Source of the DNA: Vibrio albus | Lineage (GTDB): Bacteria; Pseudomonadota; Gammaproteobacteria; Enterobacterales; Vibrionaceae | Direction of reading: 5' to 3' | DNA length: 64,000 nt | Assembly (NCBI RefSeq): GCF_003144035.1 | Contig: NZ_QFWT01000010.1 | Coordinates: 1 to 64,000, forward strand | Part shown: piece after piece, positions 24,786 through 33,985 of the stretch | Layout of the letters: each line of letters opens with the position of its first letter | Position numbering within the stretch: the stretch's first letter is position 1 | Notes under the pieces: generated by a model | Told to the model about the DNA's origin: nothing | What the model saw: only the letters and a program-made list of their open reading frames with translations | Databases searched by the model: none | Position numbers and translations under genes: made by a program

Positions 24786-26833
24786 AGTTAAAGGAAATAT
24801 TCCAGTCCATTAGTATTAAGTTACTAATGATGATGATGGGGATGTCAATTTTTACCGGATTTTTAACGTCATCGATCCTGACTGTTCATGAGATAAAAGA
24901 AGCGGAAAAAAGCGACCAGGAAAAAATCGTTTCGATGGCAAATATTCTTGCTCCGAACCTGACGGCTGCGGTTTTATTTAATGACGAGGATACGGCACAA
25001 GAGCTCATTAACCCTCTGAAAGGGCACAGTAATATCATACGTGTTCAGGTTTTGAATTCTGATGGTGGCGTTATAGCGGAGGTGAATAATACTGGCTTAT
25101 CCATACAACGGCCAAATCACCTGTCTTTCATGAAAATGCCATTAATCATGGACAGTCAAAAATACGGAGCCCTTGTTATTCAATCCGATGACTCTGAAGT
25201 GCTCAAACGGATAGACTTTTACAGGGAGTTCTTGCTGGTTATCCTGGGTATTGTATTTATGCTTAGCCTTATACTGGCTATGCTTCTGCGTTCATACTTT
25301 ATTAACCCCATTCTATATCTGGCATCTGTTGCCGACAGAGTGACAAAAACACGAAATTATAGCCTGCGTGCAAAAAAAGTTTCAGACGATGAAGTCGGGG
25401 CTTTGAGCGCAAACTTTAACTCGATGCTGGAAAAGATGGAAAGCCGAGAGCAGGATTTGGAAGCGAGGGTATTAGAACGTACGACCGAGCTAAAAATCGC
25501 TAATGAAAAACTTCATCAGCAGGCTTATTTTGACAGTTTGTCCGGGCTGCCTAACCGTCGTTACATGCGTGAGACACTACAATCTATGCTCAGGTCGCAG
25601 GCAGAAAACCATCGTCATTTTGCGCTGTTATTTATTGATCTGGACGGTTTCAAAGAAGTTAACGATACCATGGGCCATGATCATGGTGATATTTTGCTTA
25701 TTCATGCCGGAGAACGAATTCAGCAGGCTGTTCGGAAAACGGACTTAGTGGCCAGAATGGGCGGGGATGAGTTTAATGTCTTATTGATGGATATTGAAAG
25801 TGCAGAAGAAGTTACCTTAATTGCCGAAAATATTCACCGGCACCTGTCCGAGAGTTTTTATCTCCACAACGAGCATGTATTTGTGACTTGCAGTATCGGG
25901 ATAACTTTGTGTCCCGAACATGGTGATACCGTAGAAACATTGATCAAGTATGCGGATCTGGCCATGTATGAAGCCAAAAATGACGGCAGAAATTGTTATC
26001 AGTTCTTCTCTCAGCATATGTTAGATGCGGCGCTGGAGAAGCGGCGGATTACTGAAGATCTTCGGCACGGTATTAATAACGAAGAGTTTGAACTGTATTA
26101 CCAGCCTATTGTTGATTTAACCTCCGGGCGGGTTGTTAAAGCGGAAGCCTTGATTCGCTGGAATCATCCCAGTCAGGGATTTTTGAAACCAGCTGAATTT
26201 ATTGATGTGGCCGAAGAGGCTGGGTTAATAAAAGAGTTGGGCTCCTGGATAGCAACAACAGCATCAAAAAAAGTGGTGAAAATGCGCCGTCTGGTCGATC
26301 CTGATTTTAAAGTGAGTATCAACGTTTCACCTTCTCAGTTTAAAGGGAGCGGTAAATGGCTGGAAGAGTGGTTTGCTTATATGGATGAGCTCCATCTGGA
26401 TAAGAGCGCCATTATTGTTGAAATAACAGAAAACCTGCTGATGGAAAGTGAAGAGTCGGTCAGAGAGAATCTGTTGAAGCTTCGTGACGAAGGGATCAGC
26501 ATCGCGATTGATGATTTTGGCGTTGGCTATTCTTCTCTATCTTATTTGCAGGAAATGGACGTTGATATTCTAAAAATAGATCGTTCATTCGTTGATAACC
26601 TGGATAAAGATAGCGACAGTATTGTTCTCTGCCGTGCCATGGTAAGAATGGCGCATCACCTGAACATTTCTGTTGTGGCTGAAGGGATAAGTACTGACAT
26701 TCATAAGAACAAACTAATGGCCCTTGGCTGCGATTATGGTCAGGGGTACCTGTTTGAAAAGCCAATGCCCGCTGATATTTTCTGTACAAAGTATGCCGAA
26801 GTGCAGACGGTGGAGCTGTTGAAGCAGGCTTAA
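24782..26833 (+). CDS. YfiN-like membrane protein with HAMP, GGDEF and EAL domains
   Basis: 683 residues. TM1 is near residues 12-34, a periplasmic CHASE8-like region (MANILAPNLTAAVLFNDEDTA) follows, TM2 is near 150-170, HAMP at about 175-225, GGDEF (GGDEF near 326, I-site RKTD five residues earlier) at about 240-405 and EAL (EALIRW near 453) at about 420-670. EAL catalytic residues appear intact: NVSPSQF, EITEN, DDFGVGYSSL, LKIDRSFV, VAEGI. Both synthesis and hydrolysis of c-di-GMP are possible, the balance presumably set by the YfiR partner. Confidence 0.88.
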   Translation: MKLKEIFQSISIKLLMMMMGMSIFTGFLTSSILTVHEIKEAEKSDQEKIVSMANILAPNLTAAVLFNDEDTAQELINPLKGHSNIIRVQVLNSDGGVIAEVNNTGLSIQRPNHLSFMKMPLIMDSQKYGALVIQSDDSEVLKRIDFYREFLLVILGIVFMLSLILAMLLRSYFINPILYLASVADRVTKTRNYSLRAKKVSDDEVGALSANFNSMLEKMESREQDLEARVLERTTELKIANEKLHQQAYFDSLSGLPNRRYMRETLQSMLRSQAENHRHFALLFIDLDGFKEVNDTMGHDHGDILLIHAGERIQQAVRKTDLVARMGGDEFNVLLMDIESAEEVTLIAENIHRHLSESFYLHNEHVFVTCSIGITLCPEHGDTVETLIKYADLAMYEAKNDGRNCYQFFSQHMLDAALEKRRITEDLRHGINNEEFELYYQPIVDLTSGRVVKAEALIRWNHPSQGFLKPAEFIDVAEEAGLIKELGSWIATTASKKVVKMRRLVDPDFKVSINVSPSQFKGSGKWLEEWFAYMDELHLDKSAIIVEITENLLMESEESVRENLLKLRDEGISIAIDDFGVGYSSLSYLQEMDVDILKIDRSFVDNLDKDSDSIVLCRAMVRMAHHLNISVVAEGISTDIHKNKLMALGCDYGQGYLFEKPMPADIFCTKYAEVQTVELLKQA

Positions 26834-26866
26834 GCAAAGATAAAAATAAAAGAAGCAGTCACACTG

Positions 26867-27547
26867 TTATTTCTGCCACTCAAGGATAGCGTATAACTGA
26901 ATGTACTTTCTGACTTGTTGCTGATCAGCCGAACGGGTTAGCGGGTGGCCGAATCTCAGGTAACAAGGGCTGATCTGAAAACGGCTATCTAACTCTAGAG
27001 TCAGCTGAGAGTCGCTCTGATACAGAGTAATGCCCTGGCTGCTATATTCATCAATATTATCCGGCAGTTCTCCCATCCACCAGTACAGAAGTTCACGACT
27101 TTGTTTACTTCTTGATATCCAGTGATCGTTCAGAAGCACCAACATATCATTAGGTTGAATGCAGTACCCGTATTCGGCTTGCCATTCACTGATATCTGTA
27201 AGAAGTTTTTCTCTGCATCTGTGGCTCGCACTGACAAGGTGGTGGGTCATGACCCAAACGGTGCCAATACCGGAAGCGATTCGGTAATGGTGAGGGTGGT
27301 CCGGTTCTTTAACCATTTCTATTGGTTCAAACTGGCTTTGATAGCCAAAAGAGTCCAGTGTGCTTACCATCCGTCTGGCAAATGCCCGTCCCAGATGGTG
27401 TTCACTCATGCCACGGTTATGCACTGTTGGATAATGGTTTTCACACAGTTTCAGACAATCCTTCTGAAAATTGTGAATGCTTTGAATCACCAGATCCTTT
27501 AACAAAGGTACTCTCCCTACAAGTGATGGTATAACGAAATGTGTCAT
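26867..27547 (-). CDS. Conserved hypothetical protein
   Basis: 226 residues with no signal peptide or membrane segment, rich in His and Trp. I do not recognise a family. Notable segments are MSEHHLGRAFARRM near residue 48 and LLYWWMGELPDNIDEYSSQG near 150. Codon use resembles its neighbours and the frame is clean, so it is probably real and lineage-restricted. It converges with the GGDEF-EAL gene and is separated from nhaB by a terminator. Confidence 0.65.
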   Translation of the reverse strand: MTHFVIPSLVGRVPLLKDLVIQSIHNFQKDCLKLCENHYPTVHNRGMSEHHLGRAFARRMVSTLDSFGYQSQFEPIEMVKEPDHPHHYRIASGIGTVWVMTHHLVSASHRCREKLLTDISEWQAEYGYCIQPNDMLVLLNDHWISRSKQSRELLYWWMGELPDNIDEYSSQGITLYQSDSQLTLELDSRFQISPCYLRFGHPLTRSADQQQVRKYIQLYAILEWQK

Positions 27548-27630
27548 GGTTATATCGAATCATATTATTATCGGAAATAACATAGACTTAATCACTTATT
27601 AAGATCAAGGAATGGGAAATAGATGAAAAA

Positions 27631-27678
27631 ATCCTCCACTTCTGCTTGTCCGGCAAGCCTTATAATGAAGTAGAGGAT
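27631..27678 (-). terminator. Strong terminator downstream of nhaB
   Basis: ATCCTCCACTTC (27631-27642) pairs with GAAGTAGAGGAT (27667-27678) with one mismatch, and an inner stem GCTTG/CAAGC (27644-27658) sits in the loop. On the minus strand the hairpin is followed by a TTTTTT run. Confidence 0.8.
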
Positions 27679-27688
27679 GTAGATTAAA

Positions 27689-29284
27689 TTATAGGTGCCC
27701 GGTCGTTAAAGCATGCCCAACCGTTTTGATTGCGGCATCGTGATGATGAATGATGCCGGCTTCATACAGCGATGTCGTCATCGGATGCAGTAGAAAAGTG
27801 ATACACACCAAGCTGACAACCGTAAGTACAACGGTATAAGGTAATGCCATATACACCATTCTGCCGTATGACAAACGAATAAGCGGAGCCAGTGCCGATG
27901 TCAGTAGAAACAGAAATGCAGCCTGGCCGTTCGGTGTTGCAACAGAAGGCAGGTTTGTTCCTGTATTGATGGCGACGGCAAGCATATCGAACTGATCCCG
28001 GGTGATAACGTTGTTCACAAGGGCGCTCTTAACTTCATTAATATAGACTGTGCCAACGAAGACATTATCCGAAACCATTGAAAGAATGCCGTTTGCTATA
28101 TAGAACATACTTAGCTGGTGGTCACCGTCCATATGTAATACCCAGTTGATAATCGGGGCGAACAGCTGTTGATCAATAATAACAGCGACAATTGAGAAGA
28201 AAACAGCCAGAAGAGCGGTAAATGGCAGGGCTTCTTCAAAAGCTTTACCAACAGAATGTTCTTCAGTGACACCAGTAAAGGTCGTTGCCAGCACAATGAC
28301 GGATAAACCAATCAGGCCCACAGATGCAAGGTGTAAGGCAAGGCCAGTGATTAACCAGACCGCAATAAGCCCCTGAGCCCAAAGTTTTGTCGTATCCAGA
28401 CGAGTGCGTGTTTTGGCCTGTTCTTTGTCATAGTTAACAAGAATGTCACGAACACTTTCAGGAAGGGCAGAACCATAGCCAAACACTTTAAACTTTTCGA
28501 CCAGAATACAAGTCAGTATGCCACAGATAAAAACTGGAAAAGTAACCGGGGCCATACGCATAATGAACTCACCAAATACCCAGCTGGCCTTATCGGCGAT
28601 AATCAGGTTCTGAGGTTCGCCAACCAGAGTGACGACACCCCCTAAAGCAGTACCAACGCCGGCATGCATCAGAAGTGAGCGTAAAAATGAACGATAGTCT
28701 TCCAAATCCTGACGAGTGATGTCTGAAAGGTGGTCATCGTTGGTGTGATCGTGGGAAGGGTGGTTTCCTTTTCCGGATACGACTTTGTGATAGATGGCAT
28801 AAAAACCTACAGCGACACTGATAATCACGGCGATGACCGTAAGAGCATCCAGAAAAGCGGACAAGAAAGCTGCAGTGAAGCAAAACGCCACAGAAAGAGT
28901 AATTTTTGAACGCACATTGAGGAGGATTTTGGTAAAAATCAGTAGCAGAAGTTGTTTCATGAAATAAATACCGGCCACCATAAACACAAGAAGCAGCAGG
29001 ACTTCAAGGTTTGCTTCCAGTTCGTGCATGACCTGAGCCGGGCTCGCCATACCAATGGCAATAGCCTCGATGGCTAACAATCCCCCCGGCTGAAGCGGGT
29101 AGCATTTCAGCGCCATGGCCAGCGTAAAGATGAACTCGGCAACGAGTACCCATCCAGCTATAAAAGGATCAATTGAGAAAATAATCGGGTTGACAATCAG
29201 AAAGGCGATAATGGTTAATTTATACCAGTCTGGTGCTTTCCCGAGGAAGTTTTTTATCAATGCATTTCCATATGAAATCGACAT
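27689..29284 (-). CDS. nhaB: Na+/H+ antiporter NhaB
   Basis: 531 residues and roughly 12 membrane segments. NhaB exchanges cytoplasmic Na+ for external H+ for sodium and pH homeostasis, a standard trait in marine bacteria. The N-terminus ([22 protein letters not shown]), the [17 protein letters not shown] block with its membrane Asp, [21 protein letters not shown], and [22 protein letters not shown] match the family closely. Length is normal. It is transcribed alone to its own terminator, downstream of the channel-CBS gene (141-bp gap). Confidence 0.93.
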   Translation of the reverse strand: MSISYGNALIKNFLGKAPDWYKLTIIAFLIVNPIIFSIDPFIAGWVLVAEFIFTLAMALKCYPLQPGGLLAIEAIAIGMASPAQVMHELEANLEVLLLLVFMVAGIYFMKQLLLLIFTKILLNVRSKITLSVAFCFTAAFLSAFLDALTVIAVIISVAVGFYAIYHKVVSGKGNHPSHDHTNDDHLSDITRQDLEDYRSFLRSLLMHAGVGTALGGVVTLVGEPQNLIIADKASWVFGEFIMRMAPVTFPVFICGILTCILVEKFKVFGYGSALPESVRDILVNYDKEQAKTRTRLDTTKLWAQGLIAVWLITGLALHLASVGLIGLSVIVLATTFTGVTEEHSVGKAFEEALPFTALLAVFFSIVAVIIDQQLFAPIINWVLHMDGDHQLSMFYIANGILSMVSDNVFVGTVYINEVKSALVNNVITRDQFDMLAVAINTGTNLPSVATPNGQAAFLFLLTSALAPLIRLSYGRMVYMALPYTVVLTVVSLVCITFLLHPMTTSLYEAGIIHHHDAAIKTVGHALTTGHL

Positions 29285-29425
29285 TTGGTTATACCCCTTA
29301 AGATCTTTTTCAGTTCAACCAGCCCGTGTAATAGGTTGCTGTATGAGCTTATATGACTTGTGGTTGAACCAGACCGAATCTCAGTTTTCGTCGATGTGGC
29401 TGAGATCCGGTACTATCAAATTTAA

Positions 29426-30883
29426 TTATGCAGTCACTTTATCTGCTTCGGCTTCAACGACATCCAGTCTTTCACCGTAAACAGAACGCAGAGCCTTAGC
29501 GACCTGAAAGCGCGAGATAATACCGACCAGCTCACCATTATCTAAAACAGGAAGGCTGTGAGGCTTGTTGATTTTCATGCTTTTAGCTCGTTCTTCAACT
29601 GACAGGTTGTTCAGGCGGATAGCGATAGCCATATCGGTTACAGGATAAAGCTGCTCTTTATCGATACACAGGAACTCGGCAACATTAACCAGGCTGTCGT
29701 TCGCATCGATCGCGATTACATCACGGTTCATAAGGTCGACAACTTTCTGCCCTTCGGCAGGAAGGTAATCCTGACACCAAAGATCGACCATAATGTCATG
29801 CATAGAGAAGAAACCGACCAGGCGACCCTGAACATCCGTTACCGGGGCTCCCTGAAGATTTCGGTCAATAAGGGCATCCAGTGCAAGTGCGGTTGGCATA
29901 TCAGCACGCAGAGAGAATGCTGGCTGGATCATCATGTCTTTAACCTGAATATTGGTGCTCATAGTTGTCTCCTTGTCTGACGATGTTGTAACAGTTTGTG
30001 TAATAGGGGCTGTGGAAGAAGTTTTAAGATGTGGGCGGCTGAAAATAGCCCAGTTAGCCAGGCCGACAAGAACCCCACCACCAACAATGTTTCCAAGAGT
30101 CACAGGAATCAGGTTGGCTGTAATAAAGTGAGAGACATTGAGATCGGCGTATTGAGCCGGGGTTGCACCGACAGCCTGCCAGAATGATTCCGGAGCCGTA
30201 TTCTGGATAACGATACCCAGTGGAACCATAAACATGTTGGCGACACTGTGTTCAAAACCCGTGCTGACAAACATGGCAACGGGTAATATCACCATAAAGG
30301 CTTTTGCCAGAGCATTGCCGGTACTGAATGTTAACCAGATAGCCAGACAGACAAGTAGGTTACACAATACGCCAAGCGCAAAGGCCTGAGCCGTTGTATG
30401 GTGTAATTTATGCTGGGCTATATTCAACGCATTCAACCCCCACTCACCATGACCAGACTGGTATAAAGCCGCAACACTAACGATAAACACCATAAATGAT
30501 GCACCGATAAAGTTACCGACATATACCTTACCCCATATTGTCAGCATTTTTTTGAAGCTGATTTCCCGGTTAGCATAGGCGATGCTGGTTAATACGGAAC
30601 TGGTAAACAGTTCTGCGCCGCACAGAACGACCAGGATCAAGCCAAGACTAAATGCAAGACCACCGGCAAAATGGCTCAGGCCCCAGCTTTCAGAACCATT
30701 ACCTGTTGTGACAGTAATGTAGAACAGGAAAGCGATCCCAATAAACATCCCTGCCATTATCGCCAGGCCGATAGTCATGCTGGTTGGCTTTTCAGCTTTA
30801 TACCGTGCGTACTGTTCTGCCTCAGTCATCATCTCTTTTGGTGAGAAAAACTCCCGTGCTGCTATTGAGTTAGGCGCTGACAT
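29426..30883 (-). CDS. Formate/nitrite transporter (FNT) channel fused to tandem CBS domains
   Basis: 485 residues. The first 275 or so are a six-span FNT channel: GMFIGIAFLFYITV, CGAELFTSS, GNFIGASFMVF, LCNLLVCLAIWL, and GFEHSVANMFMVPLG with the pore-region HSVANM. Residues 308-485 hold a pair of CBS domains (MIQPAFSLRADMPTALALDAL and SLPVLDNGELVGIISRFQVAKAL) that usually bind adenine nucleotides. A Ser/Thr linker (STAPITQTVTTSSDKETT) joins them. The channel would carry formate, nitrite or hydrosulfide, with CBS-based gating inferred. The linker also encodes a ribosome site and in-frame ATG, so a free CBS protein may be made too. Confidence 0.85.
   Translation of the reverse strand: MSAPNSIAAREFFSPKEMMTEAEQYARYKAEKPTSMTIGLAIMAGMFIGIAFLFYITVTTGNGSESWGLSHFAGGLAFSLGLILVVLCGAELFTSSVLTSIAYANREISFKKMLTIWGKVYVGNFIGASFMVFIVSVAALYQSGHGEWGLNALNIAQHKLHHTTAQAFALGVLCNLLVCLAIWLTFSTGNALAKAFMVILPVAMFVSTGFEHSVANMFMVPLGIVIQNTAPESFWQAVGATPAQYADLNVSHFITANLIPVTLGNIVGGGVLVGLANWAIFSRPHLKTSSTAPITQTVTTSSDKETTMSTNIQVKDMMIQPAFSLRADMPTALALDALIDRNLQGAPVTDVQGRLVGFFSMHDIMVDLWCQDYLPAEGQKVVDLMNRDVIAIDANDSLVNVAEFLCIDKEQLYPVTDMAIAIRLNNLSVEERAKSMKINKPHSLPVLDNGELVGIISRFQVAKALRSVYGERLDVVEAEADKVTA
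29960..29974 (-). promoter_or_regulatory. Internal ribosome binding site and start for a CBS-only product
   Basis: On the minus strand AAGGAG (29974-29969) stands exactly six bases before an in-frame ATG (29962-29960) that opens MSTNIQVKD. Translation from here would give a 178-residue protein ending at 29426 with both CBS domains and no channel. Confidence 0.65.
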
Positions 30884-31140
30884 GGGGGCTCCTTATACTC
30901 GGTTTCATGATTAACTCCTTATTTTTCGATTTACTATTTCTACATAAAGCCATATGGTTCGAACTTTTTATGCATCAAGGTTCCCATCCGTATGCTTCGG
31001 ATCCAGAATAAGCTGAGTTGTATGTAGAGGTAAATTTGATATTTTTTAAATTTCTTATCAGATAAATTGATATGTTTATTTGTATCAGTACAATGCCCTG
31101 ATAATCACTTAGTTGAGTAATCAGGTTTATAAGGAGAGTT

Positions 31141-32046
31141 ATGCGTTACTCTTTAAAGCAGTTAGCGGTATTTGATGCGGTAGCTGACCTGGGAAGTGTC
31201 AGCCAGGCAGCAGATAAGCTCGCACTTACCCAATCAGCCACTAGTATGTCGCTAGCGCAGCTGGAGAAGATGCTCGGCAGGCCTTTGTTTGAGCGGCAGG
31301 GAAAAAGAATGGCCTTAACCCACTGGGGAATGTGGCTTCGCCCTAAGGCAAAGAAATTATTACAGGATGCACAGCAGATCGAGCTGGGGTTTCTGGAGCA
31401 GCACCTATTAAGCGGAGAAATTCGTCTGGGGGCAAGCCAGACGCCGGCAGAACACCTCATTCCTGACTTAATCAGCATTATTGATAACGACTTTCCGGAG
31501 ATACGTATCGAACTTGGGGTTCAGAGTACCAGTGGAGTTATCGATGGCGTACTGAATTACAAATATGACCTTGGTATTATTGAAGGGCGTATTGATGATA
31601 GCCGGATTGTTCAGGAAGAGTGGTGCCGGGATCATCTAACCGTTGTGGTCTCGGCCCATCATCCGTTTGCAAAGCGGGAGCGGGTGAGTCTTGCACAACT
31701 TGAGCAGGCAAAATGGGTGCTGCGAGAAATAGGCTCAGGAACCCGAAAAATTTTTGATAGTTCCATTCACCGTCTTATTCCGGACTTGGATGTCTGGCGT
31801 GAATATGAGCATGTCCCTGTGTTGCGAACTCTAGTGTCGAACGGTCCGTACCTGACCTGTCTCCCATATCTGGATGTTGAGAAATACATCGAAGACGGAA
31901 GGTTAGTCGCTTTGAACGTTCCTGAACTGGAGATGGAGCGAACCCTTTCCTTTATCTGGCGGGCAGACATGACAGAAAACCCTCTGGCCGATTGCATTAA
32001 GCGTGAAGGTTTGAGGATGATGAAAGGCAGACCAACCGTATTATAA
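31141..32046 (+). CDS. LysR-family transcriptional regulator
   Basis: 301 residues. The N-terminal winged HTH is canonical (LKQLAVFDAVADLGSVSQAADKLALTQSATSMSLAQLEKMLGRPLFER) and is followed by a periplasmic-binding-like effector domain (IRLGASQTPAEHLIPDLI onward). It resembles the YeiE/CysB-like branch, but I cannot name the ligand. AAGGAGAG lies directly upstream of ATG 31141. It is divergent from the channel-CBS gene with about 257 bp between them, making that gene a plausible target. Confidence 0.88.
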   Translation: MRYSLKQLAVFDAVADLGSVSQAADKLALTQSATSMSLAQLEKMLGRPLFERQGKRMALTHWGMWLRPKAKKLLQDAQQIELGFLEQHLLSGEIRLGASQTPAEHLIPDLISIIDNDFPEIRIELGVQSTSGVIDGVLNYKYDLGIIEGRIDDSRIVQEEWCRDHLTVVVSAHHPFAKRERVSLAQLEQAKWVLREIGSGTRKIFDSSIHRLIPDLDVWREYEHVPVLRTLVSNGPYLTCLPYLDVEKYIEDGRLVALNVPELEMERTLSFIWRADMTENPLADCIKREGLRMMKGRPTVL

Positions 32047-32122
32047 TTTCCATGTATTGAGTCATATATATCATCAATCAGTAATTCTGATGTAAGTTAT
32101 ATGAGCTTGATTGATTATGTTT

Positions 32123-33763
32123 TTAGGTGTTTCCGTTCGCCATTGTAATCACTCTTTTTAACGTCCAGCGGAGCAGAAGGGGGACGGAATCAACCCCGTG
32201 TTCTTCACAATAAGAAACGATAGCCAGAGCCAGATCTGGCTTGGCGTTTTTTTTCAACGCTCTGGCAATGACTTTCTTAGCCGGAATACTATGGTCATAA
32301 GGAATTTTGACCAGATCTTTGAAAAACTTTTCAAACCCATTAGCGTACAAAAAGTGCTCTATGTCTCTTTCCGGTAATTCGGTTAATCGGTGTTTTTCCT
32401 GATCGTGGTCGAGTTGAGTTCGCGCTGAGTGAGCGTATTTTTTCCCTGCGGCGTCACCATCGGTCACGACATGCCAGTCTATATCAAAGGCTTTAGCCAC
32501 TTTTATCAGAGATTTTAGACCAGACTGGGCAAACTCGATGATCTGTACGCCTTCTGCTGCCAGGTTGTAACCACATAACTTAGCCAATTCATTAAATAGC
32601 CAAACTTCCGTTTCTCCTTCGACCAACAGCCAGCAGCGGGCGAATAAAGCTCCGGAACGGTGAAAGCGAATATGAAAACCGATACGACGTAACTCATCTT
32701 TACTCAGTTTCTTGGGGCCTATGCTTTTAGCTACGGTTCTTTCCGACTGACGTATCAGACGCCGGATAGAGTGAAGGGGGACAGAACCAAGCAAATCCGC
32801 ACTGTTTGTGGTCAGAAGTTTTTGCATCGGCACCATCTGCAGCAGGTTCCAGGCCCGGGCAAGGTGGGTCGGGTGCAGCCTGCCTTCCGGATCTTCGATT
32901 ATCAGCAATGGTCGGGCACAGCGTCTTAGTTCGGTATCACCTTTGCCCTGAAGGTATGAATTAACCAGCCTTAACAGTAACAGGCGGGTTTGCCGGTTCT
33001 TAGTTTCCCGTATGTATTCCAGCAATGTAGTTGAGTTTGCAGAATGTGTGTCTACCAATAGACTGTCTCGGGGTGTTCGGGGGTTAGGCCTTTTTCGATC
33101 CTGAAAAGAGAAGTAGTGCTCAACCAGTGTTTGCATAGATTTCAGGCTGCTTTTCATTTCACCTTTATTAACGTGTCCGGGCATAGAAAGCAGACGGCGA
33201 GTGGTATTCTGAATTCGCCGTTCGATCCTGGCATTTTTAGGCTTATCGCCATTATAACTATGAGGCCGGTAAAAACGTCTTGAATCCCGAACCCTGATAA
33301 CCGGATGTAAGCCCATCAACTCTTGCGCTAGCTTAAAGGAGTGATGTAAAGGGAGTTGTTTACCACTGGTATTCAGAAACAGGTATTCGGTAGATACTTT
33401 ATACATGTCACGTGTTGCACTGAGGCAGTAGATTATCTGTTTTTTTCCTTTGTCATTTTCAACCCAGACAGGACGTAGTTTTCTGTATCGACCAGAGTGC
33501 TCTTCTCCTTGATAGCTTGGGGAAAATGTTAGAATAATCTGCAGGTGCTGAGTCTGGGGGTGAGATATAGCGTAATCAACGTGAAAATCTTGCATTTCGA
33601 ACTGATAAGGAATACCCTCGGCAGGTAGTGCAACAGATAGCGCATCTAGCAGAGAAGATTTACCCCAGGTATTTTCCCCGATCAACGTGGTGACCGCATC
33701 GAAGGTAAGTGACAGTCTTTTGATACCGCGAAAGCCTAAAATTTCAATACGTTCTAACTGCAT
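32123..33763 (-). CDS. ybjD: YbjD-like OLD-family ATPase/nuclease
   Basis: 546 residues, closely like E. coli YbjD (552). The N-terminal ABC-type ATPase begins LERIEILGFRGIKRLSLTF with the atypical Walker A GENTWGKSS shared with YbjD, continues through RPLLIIEDPEGRLHP (Walker B), and ends in a TOPRIM domain with LLVEGETEVW near residue 383 and VTDGDAAGKKYA near 430. OLD proteins are ATP-powered DNA nucleases, several of them phage defence effectors; a YbjD function is not established. It is a single gene convergent with the LysR gene. Confidence 0.88.
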   Translation of the reverse strand: MQLERIEILGFRGIKRLSLTFDAVTTLIGENTWGKSSLLDALSVALPAEGIPYQFEMQDFHVDYAISHPQTQHLQIILTFSPSYQGEEHSGRYRKLRPVWVENDKGKKQIIYCLSATRDMYKVSTEYLFLNTSGKQLPLHHSFKLAQELMGLHPVIRVRDSRRFYRPHSYNGDKPKNARIERRIQNTTRRLLSMPGHVNKGEMKSSLKSMQTLVEHYFSFQDRKRPNPRTPRDSLLVDTHSANSTTLLEYIRETKNRQTRLLLLRLVNSYLQGKGDTELRRCARPLLIIEDPEGRLHPTHLARAWNLLQMVPMQKLLTTNSADLLGSVPLHSIRRLIRQSERTVAKSIGPKKLSKDELRRIGFHIRFHRSGALFARCWLLVEGETEVWLFNELAKLCGYNLAAEGVQIIEFAQSGLKSLIKVAKAFDIDWHVVTDGDAAGKKYAHSARTQLDHDQEKHRLTELPERDIEHFLYANGFEKFFKDLVKIPYDHSIPAKKVIARALKKNAKPDLALAIVSYCEEHGVDSVPLLLRWTLKRVITMANGNT

Positions 33764-33985
33764 ATATTGGCTCCTTGCAGGGTGTGATGAGAAGACAACA
33801 CGCCCTAGTTACAAGCATATATCAAAAAGTTATTTGTGGTTAAACTCAGGTCACAAATTGATTTCAGGTTTCGTTCATTCAGTGAGCAACCAGGCTGACA
33901 CGGTGATGTTCATCACAGCGTCATAAACCACGTATTACCATGGGGCAGAAAAGAGAACGATAAAGACAAGAGAAAAAGAGAGCTT

